Assembly (NCBI RefSeq): GCF_051014685.1
Contig: NW_027478772.1
Location: 496,001 to 560,000, forward strand
DNA: 64,000 bases
Source of the DNA: Ptiloglossa arizonensis
Taxonomy: Eukaryota; Arthropoda; Insecta; Hymenoptera; Colletidae
Direction: 5' to 3'
Part shown: one piece after another, positions 12,421 to 24,990 of the stretch
How the letters are laid out: each line of letters starts with the position of its first letter
Position numbering within the stretch: the first letter of the stretch is position 1
Notes under the pieces: model-generated
Databases searched by the model: none
What the model was told of the DNA's origin: nothing
Seen by the model: only the letters and a program-made list of their open reading frames with translations
Translations under genes and position numbers: made by a program

Positions 12421-13128
12421 AACCAATAACTACCATGGCCTAGGGGAAAAGTACACTTACCGCTGTATTCCGGCGAGTTTCTACTTTCAGATGCAACAGG
12501 AATTTCTCGAGTTCGTCAATCCGTTCGCGAGATATGGGAGTTTGAAGTTAGGGAATGGTTGAGAAACCATCAAAATTTTCGCTGGTCTGATACTCGAAAC
12601 CAATAACTGGAATGGCCTAGGGGAAAAGTACACACACCACTGTAATCGGGCGTGTTTCTACTTTGAGATGCAACAGGAGTTTCTCGAGTTCGTCAATCCA
12701 TTCGCGAGATATGGGAGTTTGAAGTTAAGGAATGTTTGAGGAACCATCAAAATTTTTGCAAGTCTGATTCCCGAAACCAATAACTACCATGGCCTAGGGG
12801 AAAAGTACACCTACTGCTGTATTCCGGCGAGTTTCTACTTTCAGATGCAACAGGAATTTCTCGAGTTCGTCCATCCGTTCGCGAGATATGGGAGTTTGAA
12901 GTTAGGGAATGGTTGAGAAACCATCAAAATTTTCGCTGGTCTGATACTCGAAACCAATAACTGGAATGGCCTAGGGGAAAAGTACACACACCACTGTAAT
13001 CGGGCGTGTTTCTACTTTGAGATGCAACAGGAGTTTCACGAGTTCGTCAATCCATTCGCGAGATATGGGAGTTTGAAGTTAAGGAATGTTTGAGGAACCA
13101 TCAAAATGTTTGCAAGTCTGATTCCCGA
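12421..13128 (+). repeat. Two tandem copies of a monomer pair (354 bp)
   Basis: Both pairs join an ACCATGGCC / CTGTATTCCGG monomer to a GGAATGGCC / TTTGAGATGC monomer that ends in AATGTTTGAGGAACC. The TTTGAGG marker lies at 12735 and 13089, 354 bp apart. The pair lies inside a wider seven-monomer echo: GTTAGGAGTG occurs at 12185 and 13424, which is 1,239 bp apart. Confidence 0.8.
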
Positions 13129-14451
13129 AACCAATAACTACAAAGGCCTAGGGGAAAAATACACATACCGTTGTAATCGGGCGAGTTTCTACTTTCAGAT
13201 GCAACAGGAATTTCTCGAGATCGTCAATCCGTTCCCGAGATATGGGAGTTTGAAATTAAGGAATGGTTGAGAAACCATCAAAGTTTCGCTGGTCTGATTC
13301 TCGAAAACAATAACTGGAATGGCCTAGGGGAAAAGTACACACACCACTGTAATCGGGCGTGTTTCTACTTTGAGATGCAACAGGAGTTTCTCGAGATCGT
13401 CAATCCGTTCGCCAGATATGGGAGTTAGGAGTGAAGGAATGGTTGAGAAACCATCAAAATTTTAGCATGGCTGATTCCCGAAACCAATAACTACAAAGGC
13501 CTAGGGGATAAATACACATGCAGTTGTAATCGGGCGAGTTTCTACTTTCGGATGCAACAGGAATTTCTCGAGTTCGTCAATCCGTTCGCGAGATATGGGA
13601 GTTCGAAGTTAAGGAATGGTTGAGAAACCATCAAAATTTTCGCAAGTCTGATAATGGAAACCAATAACTACTATGGCCTAGGGGAAAAGTACACTTACCG
13701 CTGTATTCCGGCGAGTTTCTACTTTCAGATGGAACAGGAATTTCTCGAGATCGTCAATCCGTTCGCCAGATATGGGAGTTCGAAGTTAAGGAATGGTTGA
13801 GAAACCATCAAAATTTTCGCCAGTCTGATAATCGAAAACAATAACTACTATGGCCTAGGGGAAATGTACACACACCATTGTAATCGGGCGAGTTTCTACT
13901 TTCAGATGCAACAGGAATTTCTCGAGTTCGTCAATCCGTTCGCGAGATATGGGAGTTTAAAGTTAAGGAACGCTTGAGCAACCATCAAAATTTTCGCAAG
14001 TCTGATACTCGAAACCAATAACTACTATGGCCTAGGGGAAAAGTACACACACCATTGTAATCGGGCGAGTTTCTACTTTCAGATGCAACAGGAATTTCTC
14101 GAGTTCGTCAATCCATTCGCGAGATATGGGAGTTTGAAGTTAAGGAATGTTTGAGGAACCATCAAAATTTTTGCAAGTCTGATTCCCGAAACCAATAACT
14201 ACAAAGGCCTAGGGGAAAAGTACACATACCGTTGTAATCGGGCGAGTTTCTACTTTCAGATGCAACAGGAATTTCCCGAGATCGTCAATCCGTTCCCGAG
14301 ATATGGGAGTTTGAAATTAAGGAATGGTTGAGAAACCATCAAAGTTTCGCTGGTCTGATTCTCGAAACCAATAACTGGAATGGCCTAGGGGAAAAGTACA
14401 CACACCACTGTAATCGGGCGTGTTTCTACTTTGAGATGCAACAGGAGTTTC
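13129..14451 (+). repeat. Satellite segment repeating 11.5-12.2 kb types at a 12-monomer distance
   Basis: The rare variant CTGATAATGGAAACC occurs at 11525 and 13648, 2,123 bp apart (twelve monomers less one base). In both places it is followed by ATTCCGG, GTTCGCCAG, CGCCAGTCTGATAATCG and GGGGAAATGTAC. Two monomers, near 13280 and 14340, carry the one-base deletion CATCAAAGTTTCGC also seen at 709. There is no gene. Confidence 0.75.
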
Positions 14452-16221
14452 TCGAGATCGTCAATCCGTTCGCCAGATATGGGAGTTAGAAGTGAAGGAA
14501 TGGTTGAGAAACCATCAAAATTTTCGCAAGTCTGATTCCCGAAACCAATAACTACAAAGGCCTAGGGGAAAAATACACATGCATTTGTAATCGTGCGAGT
14601 TTCTACTTTCGGATGCAACAGGAATTTCTCGAGTTCGTCAATCCGTTCGCGAGATATGGGAGTTTGAAGTTAAGGAACGCTTGAGCAACCATCAAAATTT
14701 TCGCAAGTCTGATTCCCGAAACCAATAACTACAAAGGCCTAGGGGAAAAATACACATGCCGTTGTAATCGTGCGAGTTTCTACTTTCAGATGCAACAGGA
14801 ATTTCTCGAGTTCGTGAATCCGTTCGCGAGATATAGGAGTTCGAAGTTAAGGAATGGTTGAGAAACCATCAAAATTTTCGTAAGTCTGATACTCGAAACC
14901 AATAACTACTATGGCCTAGGGCAAAAATACACATACCGTTGTAATCGGGCGAGTTTCTGCTTTCAGATGCAATAGGAATTTCTCGAGTTGGTCAATACGT
15001 TCGCGTGATATGGGAGATTGAAGTAAAGGAATGGTTGAGAAACCATCAAAATTTTCGGGTGTCTGATACTCGAAACCAATAACAACTATGACCTAGGGGA
15101 AAAGAACACACACCATTGTAATCGGGCGTGTTTCTACTTTCAGATGCAACAGGAATTTCTCGAGATCGTCAATCCGTTCCCGAGATATGGGAGTTTGAAG
15201 TTAGGGAATGGTTGAGAAACCATCAAAATTTTCGCTGGTCAGATACTCGAAACCAATAACTGGAATGGCCTAGGGGAAAAGTACACACACCACTGTAATC
15301 GGGCGTGTTTCTGCTTTGAGATGCAACAGGAATTTCTCGAGATCGTCAATCCGTTCGCCAGATATGGGAGTTAGAAGTGAAGGAATGGTTGAGAAACCAT
15401 CAAAATTTTCGCAAGTCTGATTCCCGAAACCAATAACTACAAAGGCCTAGGGGAAAAATACACATGCATTTGTAATCGTGCGAGTTTCTACTTTCGGATG
15501 CAACAGGAATTTCTCGAGTTCGTCAATCCGTTCGCGAGATATGGGAGTTTGAAGTTAAGGAACGCTTGAGCAACCATCAAAATTTTCGCAAGTCTGATTC
15601 CCGAAACCAATAACTACAAAGGCCTAGGGGAAAAATACACATGCCGTTGTAATCGTGCGAGTTTCTACTTTCAGATGCAACAGGAATTTCTCGAGTTCGT
15701 GAATCCGTTCGCGAGATATAGGAGTTCGAAGTTAAGGAATGGTTGAGAAACCATCAAAATTTTCGTAAGTCTGATACTCGAAACCAATAACTACTATGGC
15801 CTAGGGCAAAAATACACATACCGTTGTAATCGGGCGAGTTTCTGCTTTCAGATGCAATAGGAATTTCTCGAGTTGGTCAATACGTTCGCGTGATATGGGA
15901 GATTGAAGTAAAGGAATGGTTGAGAAACCATCAAAATTTTCGGGTGTCTGATACTCGAAACCAATAACAACTATGACCTAGGGGAAAAGAACACACACCA
16001 TTGTAATCGGGCGTGTTTCTACTTTCAGATGCAACAGGAATTTCTCGAGATCGTCAATCCGTTCCCGAGATATGGGAGTTTGAAGTTAGGGAATGGTTGA
16101 GAAACCATCAAAATTTTCGCTGGTCAGATACTCGAAACCAATAACTGGAATGGCCTAGGGGAAAAGTACACACACCACTGTAATCGGGCGTGTTTCTGCT
16201 TTGAGATGCAACAGGAATTTC
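14452..16221 (+). repeat. Five-monomer tandem duplication (2 x 885 bp)
   Basis: GCATTTGTAATCG occurs at 14581 and 15466, and the rare ACCTAGG (GACCTAG in place of GGCCTAG) at 15091 and 15976. Both pairs are exactly 885 bp apart. Both copies also share TTCGTAAGTC, GAGTTGGTCAATACG, GGGAGATTGAAG, TTTTCGGGTGTCTG, GGTCAGATAC and TTTCTGCTTTGAG. The copies look nearly identical, and similarity continues to about 16267 before GGAGTGG and CATCCAAATT break it. Confidence 0.9.
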
Positions 16222-16346
16222 TCGAGATCGTCAATCCGTTCGCCAGATATGGGAGTTAGAAGTGAAGGAGTGGTTGAGAAACCATCCAAATTTTCGCAAG
16301 TCTGATTCCCGAAACCAATAACTACAAAGGCCTATGGGAAAAATAC

Positions 16347-17408
16347 ACATGCAGTTGTAATCGTGCGAGTTTCTACTTTCGGATGCAACAGGAATTTCTC
16401 GAGTTCGTCAATCCGTTCGCGAGATATGGGAGTTCGAAGTTAAGGAATGGTTGAGAAACCATCAAAATTTTCGCAAGTCTGATAATCGAAACCAATAACT
16501 ACTATGGCCTAGGGGAAAAGTACACTTACCGCTGCATTCGGGCGAGTTTCTACTTTCAGATGCAATAGGAATTTCTCGAGTTCGTGAATCCGTTCGCGAG
16601 ATATGGGAGTTCGAAGTTAAGGAATCGTTGAGAAACCATCAAAATTTTCGCAAGTCTGATAATCGAAACCAATAACTACTATGGCCTAGGGGAAAAGTAC
16701 ACTTACCGCTGTATTCCGGCGAGTTTCTACTTTCAGATGCAACAGGAATTTCTCGAGATCGTCAATCCGTTCCCGAGATATGGGAGTTTGAAATTAAGGA
16801 ATGGTTGAGAAACCATCAAAATTTTCGCTGGTCTGATTCTCGAAACCAATAACTACAAAGGCCTAGGGGAAAAATACACATGCAGTTGTAATCGTGCGAG
16901 TTTCTACTTTCGGATGTAACAGGAATTTCTCGAGTTCGTCAATCCGTTCGCGAGATATGGGAGTTCGAAGTTAAGGAATGGTTGAGAAACCATCAAAATT
17001 TTCGCAAGTCTGATAATCGAAACCAATAACTACTATGGCCTAGGGGAAAAGTACACTTACCGCTGTATTCGGGCGAGTTTCTACTTTCAGATGCAATAGG
17101 AATTTCTCGAGTTCGAGAATCCGTTCGCGAGATATGGGAGTTCGAAGTTAAGGAATGGTTGAGAAACCATCAAAATTTTCGCAAGTCTGATAATCGAAAC
17201 CAATAACTACTATGGCCTAGGGGAAAAGTACACTTACCGCTGTATTCCGGCGAGTTTCTGCTTTCAGATGCAACAGGAATTTCTCGAGTTCGTCAAACCG
17301 TTCGCGAGATATGGGAGTTTGAAGTTAAGGAACGTTTGAGAAACCATCAAAATTTTCACACGTCTGATACTCGAAACCAATAACTACTATGGCCTAGGGG
17401 AAAAGTAC
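16347..17408 (+). repeat. Three-monomer tandem duplication (2 x 531 bp)
   Basis: ACATGCAGTTGTAATCG occurs at 16347, 16878 and 17409, 531 bp apart. Each full copy goes through a TTTCGGATG monomer, a TACACTTACCGCTG with ATTCGGGCG monomer ending in TGCAATAGG, and an ATTCCGG monomer. The second copy carries the private change GTTCGAGAATCC. The third occurrence starts the pattern but then departs from it. Confidence 0.85.
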
Positions 17409-18230
17409 ACATGCAGTTGTAATCGGGCGAGTTTCTACTTTCGGATGCAACAGGAATTTCTCGAGTTCGTCAATCCGTTCCCGAGATGTGGGAGTTTGAA
17501 ATTAAGGAATGGTTGAGAGACCATCAAAATTTTCGCTGGTCTGATTCTCGAAACCAATAACTACTATGGCCTAGGGGAAAAGTACACTTACCGCTGTATT
17601 CGGGCGAGTTTCTACTTTCAGATGCAATAGGAATTTCTCGAGTTCGAGAATCCGTTCGCGAGATATGGGAGTTTGAAGTTAAGGAACGTTTGAGAAACCA
17701 TCAAAATTTTCACACGTCTGATACTCGAAACCAATAACTACTATGGCCTAGGGGAAAAGTACACATGCAGTTGTAATCGGGCGAGTTTCTACTTTCGGAT
17801 GCAACAGGAATTTCTCGAGTTCGTCAATCCGTTCGCGAGATATGGGAGTTCGAAGTTAAGGAATGGTTGAGAAACCATCAAAATTATCGCAAGTCTGATT
17901 ATCGAAACCAATAAATACTATGGCCTAGGGGAAAAGTACACTTACCGCTGTATTCCGGCGAGTTTCTACCTTCAGATGCAACAGGAATTTCTTGAGTTCG
18001 TCAATCCGTTCGCGAGATATGGGAGTTTGAAGTTAGGGAATGTTTGAGAAACCTTCAAAATTCTCGCTGGTCTGATACTCGAAACCAATAACTGGAATGG
18101 CCTAGGGGAAAAGTACACACACCACTGTAATCGGCCGTGTTTCTACTTTGAGATGGAACAGGAATTTCTCGAGATCGTCAATCCGTTCGCCAGATATGGT
18201 AGTTAGAAGTGAAGGAATGGTTGAGAAACC
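17409..18230 (+). repeat. Shuffled copies of the preceding three-monomer unit
   Basis: Pieces of the 16.3-17.4 kb unit reappear in a different order. GTTCGAGAATCC recurs at 17642, 531 bp after 17111, and the rare TTCACACGTCTG at about 17710, only 354 bp after its first occurrence. Markers from one unit repeating at two spacings mean that exchanges with different offsets overlapped. There is no gene. Confidence 0.75.
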
Positions 18231-18980
18231 ATCAAAATTTTCGCAAGTCTGATACTCGAAACCAATAACTACTATGGCCTAGGGGAAAAGTACACATACC
18301 GTTGTAATCGGGCGAGTTTCTACTTTCAGATGCAACAGGAATTTCTCGAGATCGTCAATCCGTTCCCGAGATGTGGGAGTTTGAAATTAAGGAATGGTTG
18401 AGAGACCATCAAAATTTTCGCTGGTCTGATTCTCGAAACCAATAACTGGAATGGCCTAGGGGAAAAGTACACACACCACTGTAATCGGGTGTGCTTCTAC
18501 TTTGAGATGCAACAGGAATTTCTCGAGATCGTCAATCCGTTCGCCAGATATGGGAGTTAGAAGTGAAGGAATGGTTGAGAAACCATCAAAATTTTCGCAA
18601 GTCTGATTATCGAAAACAATAACTACTATGGCCTAGGGGAAAAGTACACACACCATTGTAATCGGGCGAGTTTCTACTTTCAGATGCAACAGGAATTTCT
18701 CGAGTTCGTCAATCCGTTCGCGAGATATGGGAGTTTCAAGTTAAGGAACGCTTCAGCAACCATCAAAATTTTCGCAAGTCTGATACTCGAAACCAATAAC
18801 TACTATGGCCTAGGGGAAAAGTACACACACCATTGTAATCGGGCGTGTTTCTACTTTCAGATGCAACAGGAATTTTTCTAGTTCGTCAATCCATTCGCGA
18901 GATATGGGAGTTTGAAGTTAAGGAATGTTTGAGGATCCATCAAAATTTTCGCAAGTCTGATTCCCGAAACCAATAACTAC
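18231..18980 (+). repeat. 750 bp block, first copy (partner at 20001-20750)
   Basis: The block shares AGATGTGGG, GAGAGACCATC, CGGGTGTGCTTC, CGCTTCAGCAACC and GAGGATCC with 20001-20750, exactly 1,770 bp (ten monomers) downstream. It has about four monomers. Differences are few, for example GATCGTCAATCC versus GATCGCCAATCC and AGTTTCAAG versus AGTGTCAAG. The 65-codon frame at 18684-18881 and its twin at 20454-20651 are products of this duplication and not genes. Confidence 0.88.
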
Positions 18981-20000
18981 AAAGGCCTAGGGGAAAAGTA
19001 CACATACCGTTGTAATCGGGCGAGTTTCTACTTTCAGATGCAACAGGAATTTCTCGAGATCGTCTATCCGTTCCCGAGATATGGGAGTTTGAAATTAAGG
19101 AATGGTTGAGAAACCATCAAAATTTTCGCAAGTCTGAAACTCGAAACCAATAACTGGAATGGCCTAGGGGAAAAGTACACATACCATTGTAATGGGGCGA
19201 GTTTCTACTTTCAGATGCAACAGGAATTTCGCGAGTTCGTCAATCCGTTCGCGAGATATGGGAGTTTGAAATTAAGGAATGGTTGAGAAACCACCAAAAT
19301 TTTCGCAACTCAGATACTCGAAACCAATAACTACTATGGCCTAGGGCAAAAATGCACATACCTCTGTAATCGGGCGAGTTTCTACTTTCAGATGCAACAA
19401 GAATTTCTCGAGTTCGTCAATTCGTTCGCGAGATATGGGAGTTTGAAGTTAAGGAAATGTTGAGAAACCATCACAATTTTCGCTGGTCTGATACTCGAAA
19501 CCAATAACTGGAGTGGCCTAGGGGAAAAGTACACACACCATTGTAATCGGGCGAGTTTCTGCTTTCAGATGCAACAAGAATTTCTCGAGTTCGTCAGTGC
19601 GTTCGCGAGCTATGGGAGATTGAAGTTAAGGAATGGTTGAGAAACCATCAAAATTTTCGCAAGTCTGATTCCCGGAACCAATAACTACAAAGGCCTAGGG
19701 GAAAAATACACATGCAGTTGTAATCGGGCGAGTTTCTACTTTCGGATGCAACAGGAATTTCTCGAGTTCGTCAATCCGTTCGCGAGATATGGGAGTTCGA
19801 AGTTAAGGAATGGTTGAGAAACCATCAAAATTTTCGCAAGTCTGATAATCGAAACCAATAACTACTATGTCCTAGGGGAAAAGTACACTTACCGCTGCAT
19901 TCCGGCGAGTTTCTACTTTCAGATGCAACAGGAATTTCTCGAGATCGTCAATCCGTTCGCCAGATATGGGAGTTCGCAGTTAAGGAATGGTTGAGAAACC
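18981..20000 (+). repeat. Six-monomer spacer between the paired 750 bp blocks
   Basis: These are ordinary 177 bp monomers that belong to the same array but do not match the paired blocks closely. Markers include AATGGGGCGAG, CGCAACTCAGATAC, ATGCACATACCTCTG and GCGTTCGCGAGCTATGG. With one flanking block they complete a ten-monomer unit of which only the ends are seen twice. No gene, no insertion. Confidence 0.75.
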
Positions 20001-20750
20001 ATCAAAATTTTCGCAAGTCTGATACTCGAAACCAATAACTACTATGGCCTAGGGGAAAAGTACACATACCGTTGTAATCGGGCGAGTTTCTACTTTCAGA
20101 TGCAACAGGAATTTCTCGAGATCGCCAATCCGTTCCCGAGATGTGGGAGTTTGAAATTAAGGAATGGTTGAGAGACCATCAAAATTTTCGCTGGTCTGAT
20201 TCTCGAAACCAATAACTGGAATGGCCTAGGGGAAAAGTACACACACCACTGTAATCGGGTGTGCTTCTACTTTGAGATGCAACAGGAATTTCTTGAGATC
20301 GTCAATCCGTTCGCCAGATATGGGAGTTAGAAGTGAAGGAATGGTTTAGAAACCATCAAAATTTTCGCAAGTCTGATAATCGAAAACAATAACTACTATG
20401 GCCTAGGGGAAAAGTACACACACCATTGTAATCGGGCGAGTTTCTACTTTCAGATGCAACAGGAATTTCTCGAGTTCGTCAATCCGTTCGCGAGATATGG
20501 GAGTGTCAAGTTAAGGAACGCTTCAGCAACCATCAAAATTTTCGCAAGTCTGATACTCGAAACCAATAACTACTATGGCCTAGGGGAAAAGTACACACAC
20601 CATTGTAATCGGGCGTGTTTCTACTTTCAGATGCAACAGGAATTTTTCTAGTTCGTCAATCCATTCGCGAGATATGGGAGTTTGAAGTTAAGGAATGTTT
20701 GAGGATCCATCAAAATTTTCGCAAGTCTGATTCCCGAAACCAATAACTAC
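20001..20750 (+). repeat. 750 bp block, second copy
   Basis: This is the partner of 18231-18980 at an offset of 1,770 bp. The match ends sharply at CAATAACTAC: copy 1 continues AAAGGCC while copy 2 continues TATGGCC and enters a monomer with ACACGCACC. Such a break within a monomer marks an exchange point between different monomer types. Confidence 0.88.
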
Positions 20751-22399
20751 TATGGCCTAGGGCAAAAATACACGCACCGCTGTAATCGGGCGAGTTTCTG
20801 CTTTCAGATGCAACAAGAATGTCCCGAGTTCGTCCAGTTCGTTCGCGAGATATGGAAGTTTGATGTTAAGGAATGGTTGAGAAGCCATCAAAATTTTCGC
20901 TGGTCTGATACTCGAAACCAATAACTGGAATGGCCTAGGGGAAAAGTACACAAACCAATGTAATCCGGCGAGTTTCTACTTTCCGATGCAACAGGAATTT
21001 CTGGAGTTCGTCAATCCGTTCGCGAGATATGGGACTTTGAAGTTAAGGAATGGTTGAGAAACCATCAAAATTTTCGCTGGTCTGATACTCGAAACCAATA
21101 ACTGGAATGGCCTAGGGGAAAAGTACACACACCACTGTAATCGGGCGAGCTTCTACTTTCAGATGCAACATGAATTTCTCGAGTTCGTCAATCCGTTCGC
21201 GAGATATGGGAGTTCGAAGTTAAGGAATGGTTGAGAAACCATCAAAATTTTCGCAACCATGATACACGAAACCAATAACTAGTATGGCCTAGGACAAAAA
21301 TACAAACACCGCTGTAGTCGGGCGGGTGTCTACTTTCAGATGCAACAGGAATTTCTCGAGTTCGTGAATCCGTTCGCGAGATATGGGAGTTTGAAGCTAA
21401 GGAATGGTTGAGAAACCATCACAAATTTCGCTGGTCTGATACTCGAAACCAATAACTGGAATGGCCTAGGGGAAAAGTACACACACCATTGTAATCGGGC
21501 GAGTTTCTACTTTCAGATGCAACAGGAATTTCTCGAGTTCGTCAAACCGTTCGCGAGATATGGGAGTTTGAAGTTAAGGAATGGTTGAGAAACCATCAAA
21601 ATTTTCGCTGGTCTGATACTCGAAACCAATAACTGGAATGGCCTATGGGAAAAGTACACACACCACTGCAATCGGGCGTGTTTCTACTTTCAGCTACAAC
21701 AGGCATTTCTCGAGATCGTCAATCCGTTCGCGAGATATGGGAGTTTGAAATTAAGGAATGGGTGAGAAACCATCAAAATTTTCGCAACTCTGATACTCGA
21801 TACCAATAACTACTATGGCCTAATGCAAAAATACACATACCGCTGTATTCGGGCGAGCTTCTACTTTCAGATGCAACAGGAATTTCTCGAGTTCGTCAAT
21901 CCGTTCGCAAGATATGGGACTTTGAGGTTAAGGAATGGTTGAGAAACCATCAAAATTTTCGCTGGTCTGATACTCGAAACCAATAACTGGAATGGCCCAG
22001 GGGAAAAGTACACACACCACTGCAATCGGGCGTGTTTCTACTTTCAAATGCAACAGGAATTTCTCGAGATCGTCAATCCGTTCGCGAGATATGGGAGTTT
22101 GAAATTAAGGAATGGTTGAGAAACCATCAAAATTTTCGCAACTCTGATACTCGATACCAATAACTACTATGGCCTAGGGCAAAAATACACACACCGCTGT
22201 AATCGGGCGATCTTGTACTTTCAGATGCAACAGGAATTTCTCGAGATCGTCAATCCGTTCGCGAGATATGGGAGTTAGAAGTTAAGGAATGGTTGAGAAA
22301 CCATCAAAATTTTCGCAAGTCTGATTCCCGAAACCAATAACTACAAAGGCCTAGAGGAAAAATACACATGCCGTTGTAATCGTGCGAGTTTCTGCTTTC

Positions 22400-22985
22400 A
22401 GATGCAATAGGAATTTCTCGAGTTCGTCAATCCGTTCGCGAGATATGGGAGTTTGAAGTTAAGGAACGGTTGAGAAACCATCAAAATTTTCGCAAATCTG
22501 ATACTCGAAACCAATAACTACTTTGGCCTAGGGCAAAAATACACATACCGTTGTAATCGGGCGAGTTTCTGCTTTCAGATGCAATAGGAATTTCTCGAGT
22601 TCGTCAATCCGTTCGCGAGATATGGGAGTTTGAAGTTAAGGAACGGTTGAGAAACCATCAAAATTTTCGCAAATCTGATACTCGAAACCAATAACTACTT
22701 TGTCCTAGGGCAAAAATACACATACCGTTGTAATCGGGCGAGTTTCTGCTTTCAGATGCAATAGGAATTTCTCGAGTTCGTCAATCCGTTCGCGAGATAT
22801 GGGAGTTTGAAGTTAAGGAACGGTTGAGAAACCATCAAAATTTTCGCAAGTCTGATCCTCGAAACCAATAACTACTTTGGCCTAGGGCAAAAATACACAT
22901 ACCGTTGTAATCGGGCGAGTTTCTGCTTTCAGATGCAATAGGAATTTCTCGAGTTCGTCAATCCGTTCGCGAGATATGGGAGTTT
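22400..22985 (+). repeat. Run of adjacent near-identical monomers
   Basis: Three successive monomers share CAATAACTACTTTG, TAGGGCAAAAATACACATACC, TTTCTGCTTTC, TGCAATAGG and GAACGGTTGAG, differing by only a few bases (GCAAATCTG, CTTTGTCC, TGATCCTCG). Single-monomer tandem duplication is uncommon in this window, where neighbours usually belong to different types. This monomer type is reused many times between 30 and 48 kb. Confidence 0.8.
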
Positions 22986-23065
22986 GAAGTGAAGGAATGG
23001 TTGAGAAACCATCAAAATTTTCGCATATCTGATACTCGAAACCAATAACAACAATGGCCTAGGGG

Positions 23066-24044
23066 AAAAATACACATACCGTTGTAATCGGGCGAGTTTC
23101 TACTTTCAGATGAAACAGGAATTTCTCGTGTTCGTCAATCCGTTCGCGAGATATGGGAGTTTGAAGTTAAGGAATGGTTGAGAAATCATCAAAAATTTCG
23201 CTGGTCTGATACTCGAAACCGATAACTGGAATGGCCTAGGGGAAAAGTACACACACCATTGTAATCGGGCGAGTTTCTACTTTCAGATGCAACAGGAATT
23301 TCTCGAGTTCGTCTAACCGTTCGCGAGATATGGGAGTTTGAAGCTAAGGAATGGTTGAGAAACCATCAAAATTTTCGCTGGTCTGATACTCGAAACCAAT
23401 AACTGGAATGGCCTAGGGGAAAAGTACACACACCACTGCAATCGGGCGTGTTTCTACTTTCAGATGCAACAGGAATTTCTCGAGATCGTCAATCCCTTCG
23501 CGAGATATGGGAGTTAGAACTTAAAGAATGGTTGAGAAACCATCAAAATTTTCGCAAGTCTGATTACCGAAACCAATAACTACAAAGGCCTAGGGGAAAA
23601 ATACACATGCCGTTGTAATCGTGCGAGTTTCTACTTTCAGATGCAACAGGAATTTCTCGAGTTCGTCTAACCGTTCGCGAGATATGGGAGTTTGAAGCTA
23701 AGGAATGGTTGAGAAACCATCAAAATTTTCGCTGGTCTGATACTCGAAACCAATAACTGGAATGGCCTAGGGGAAAAGTACACACACCACAGCAATCGGG
23801 CGTGTTTCTGCTTTTAGATGCAATAGGAATTTCTCGAGTTCGTCTATCCGTTCGCGAGATATGGGAGTTTGAAGTTAAGGAACGGTTGAGAAACCAACAA
23901 AATTTTCGCAAGTCTGATACTCGAAACCAATAACTACTTTGGCCTAGGGCAAAAATACACATACCGTTGTAATCGGGCGAGTTTCTGCTTTCAGATGCAA
24001 TAGGAATTTCTCGAGTTCGTCAATCCGTTCGCGAGATATGGGAG
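23066..24044 (+). repeat. About 980 bp block, first copy (partner at 30852-31830)
   Basis: The block matches 30852-31830 at an offset of 7,786 bp, 44 monomers less two bases. Shared rare markers are AGATGAAACAGG, TTCTCGTGTTCG, AACCGATAACTGG, GTCTAACCG, CAATCCCTTCGCG, GATTACCG, CCACAGCAATCGG, TTTTAGATGC and CCAACAAAATT. One difference is CACACACCACAG here versus CACAAACCACAG in the partner. The 80-codon minus-strand frame at 23720-23962 and its twin at 31506-31748 come from this duplication. Confidence 0.88.
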
Positions 24045-24990
24045 TTTGAAATTAAGGAATGGTTGAGAAACCATCAAAATTTTCGCAAGTCTGATACTCG
24101 AAACCAATAACTACTATGGCCTAGGGCAGAAATACACATGCCGTTGTAATCGTGCGAGTTTCTACTTTCAGATGCAACAGGATTTTCTCGAGTTCGTGAA
24201 TCCGTTCGCGAGATATGGGAGTTCGAAGTTAAGGAATGGTTGAGAAACCATCAAAATTTTCGCAACCATGATACTCGAAACCAATAACTACTATGGCCTA
24301 GGGCAAAAATACACACACCGCTGTAATCGGGCGAGTTTCTACTTTCAGATGCAACAGGATTTTCTCGAGTTCGTCGATCTGTTCGCGAGATATGGGAGTT
24401 TGAAGTTGAGGAATGGTTGAGAAACCATCAAAAATTTCGCTGGTCTGATACTCGAAACCAATAACTGGAATGGCCTAGGGGAAAAGTACACACACCACTG
24501 TAATCGGGCGTGTTTCTACTTTCAGAAGCAACAGGAATTTCTCGAGATCGTCAATCCGTTCGCGAGATATGGGAGTTAGAAGTTAAGGAATGGTTGAGAA
24601 ACCATCAAAATTTTCGTAAGTCTGATTCCCGAAACCAATAACTACAAAGGCCTAGAGGAAAAATACACATGCCGTTGTAATCGAGCGAGTTTCTACTTTC
24701 AGATGCAACAGGAATTTCTCGAGATCGTGAATCCGTTCGCGAGATATGGGAGTTTGAAGTTGAGGAATGGTTGAGAAACCATCAAAAATTTCGCTGGTCT
24801 GATACTCGAAACCAGTAACTGGAATGGCCTAGGGGAAAAGTACACACACCATTGTAATGGGGCGAGTTTCTACTTTCCGATGCAACAGGAATTTCTGGAG
24901 TTCGTCAATTCGTTCGCGAGATATGGGAGTTCGAAGTTAAGGAATGGTTGAGAAACCATCAAAATTTTCGCAACCATGATACACGAAACC

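Larger units (their letters stand above)
20751..24990 (+). repeat. Mixed segment holding relatives of later large repeats
   Basis: There is no gene or unique sequence here. The monomer at about 20.8 kb has the one-base insertion CGTCCAGTTCGTTCGC, which reappears inside the 16-monomer unit near 25.79 and 28.62 kb. A stretch of about five monomers from 21.36 kb (CATCACAAATTTCGC, CAGGCATTTCTCG, GGGTGAGAAACC, GCCCAGG, GATCTTGTAC) matches 26.49 kb at an offset of 5,133 bp, 29 monomers. The TAGTATGGCC / GTAGTCGGGCGGGTG monomer at about 21.25 kb recurs near 24.97 kb, 21 monomers on. Confidence 0.8.
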
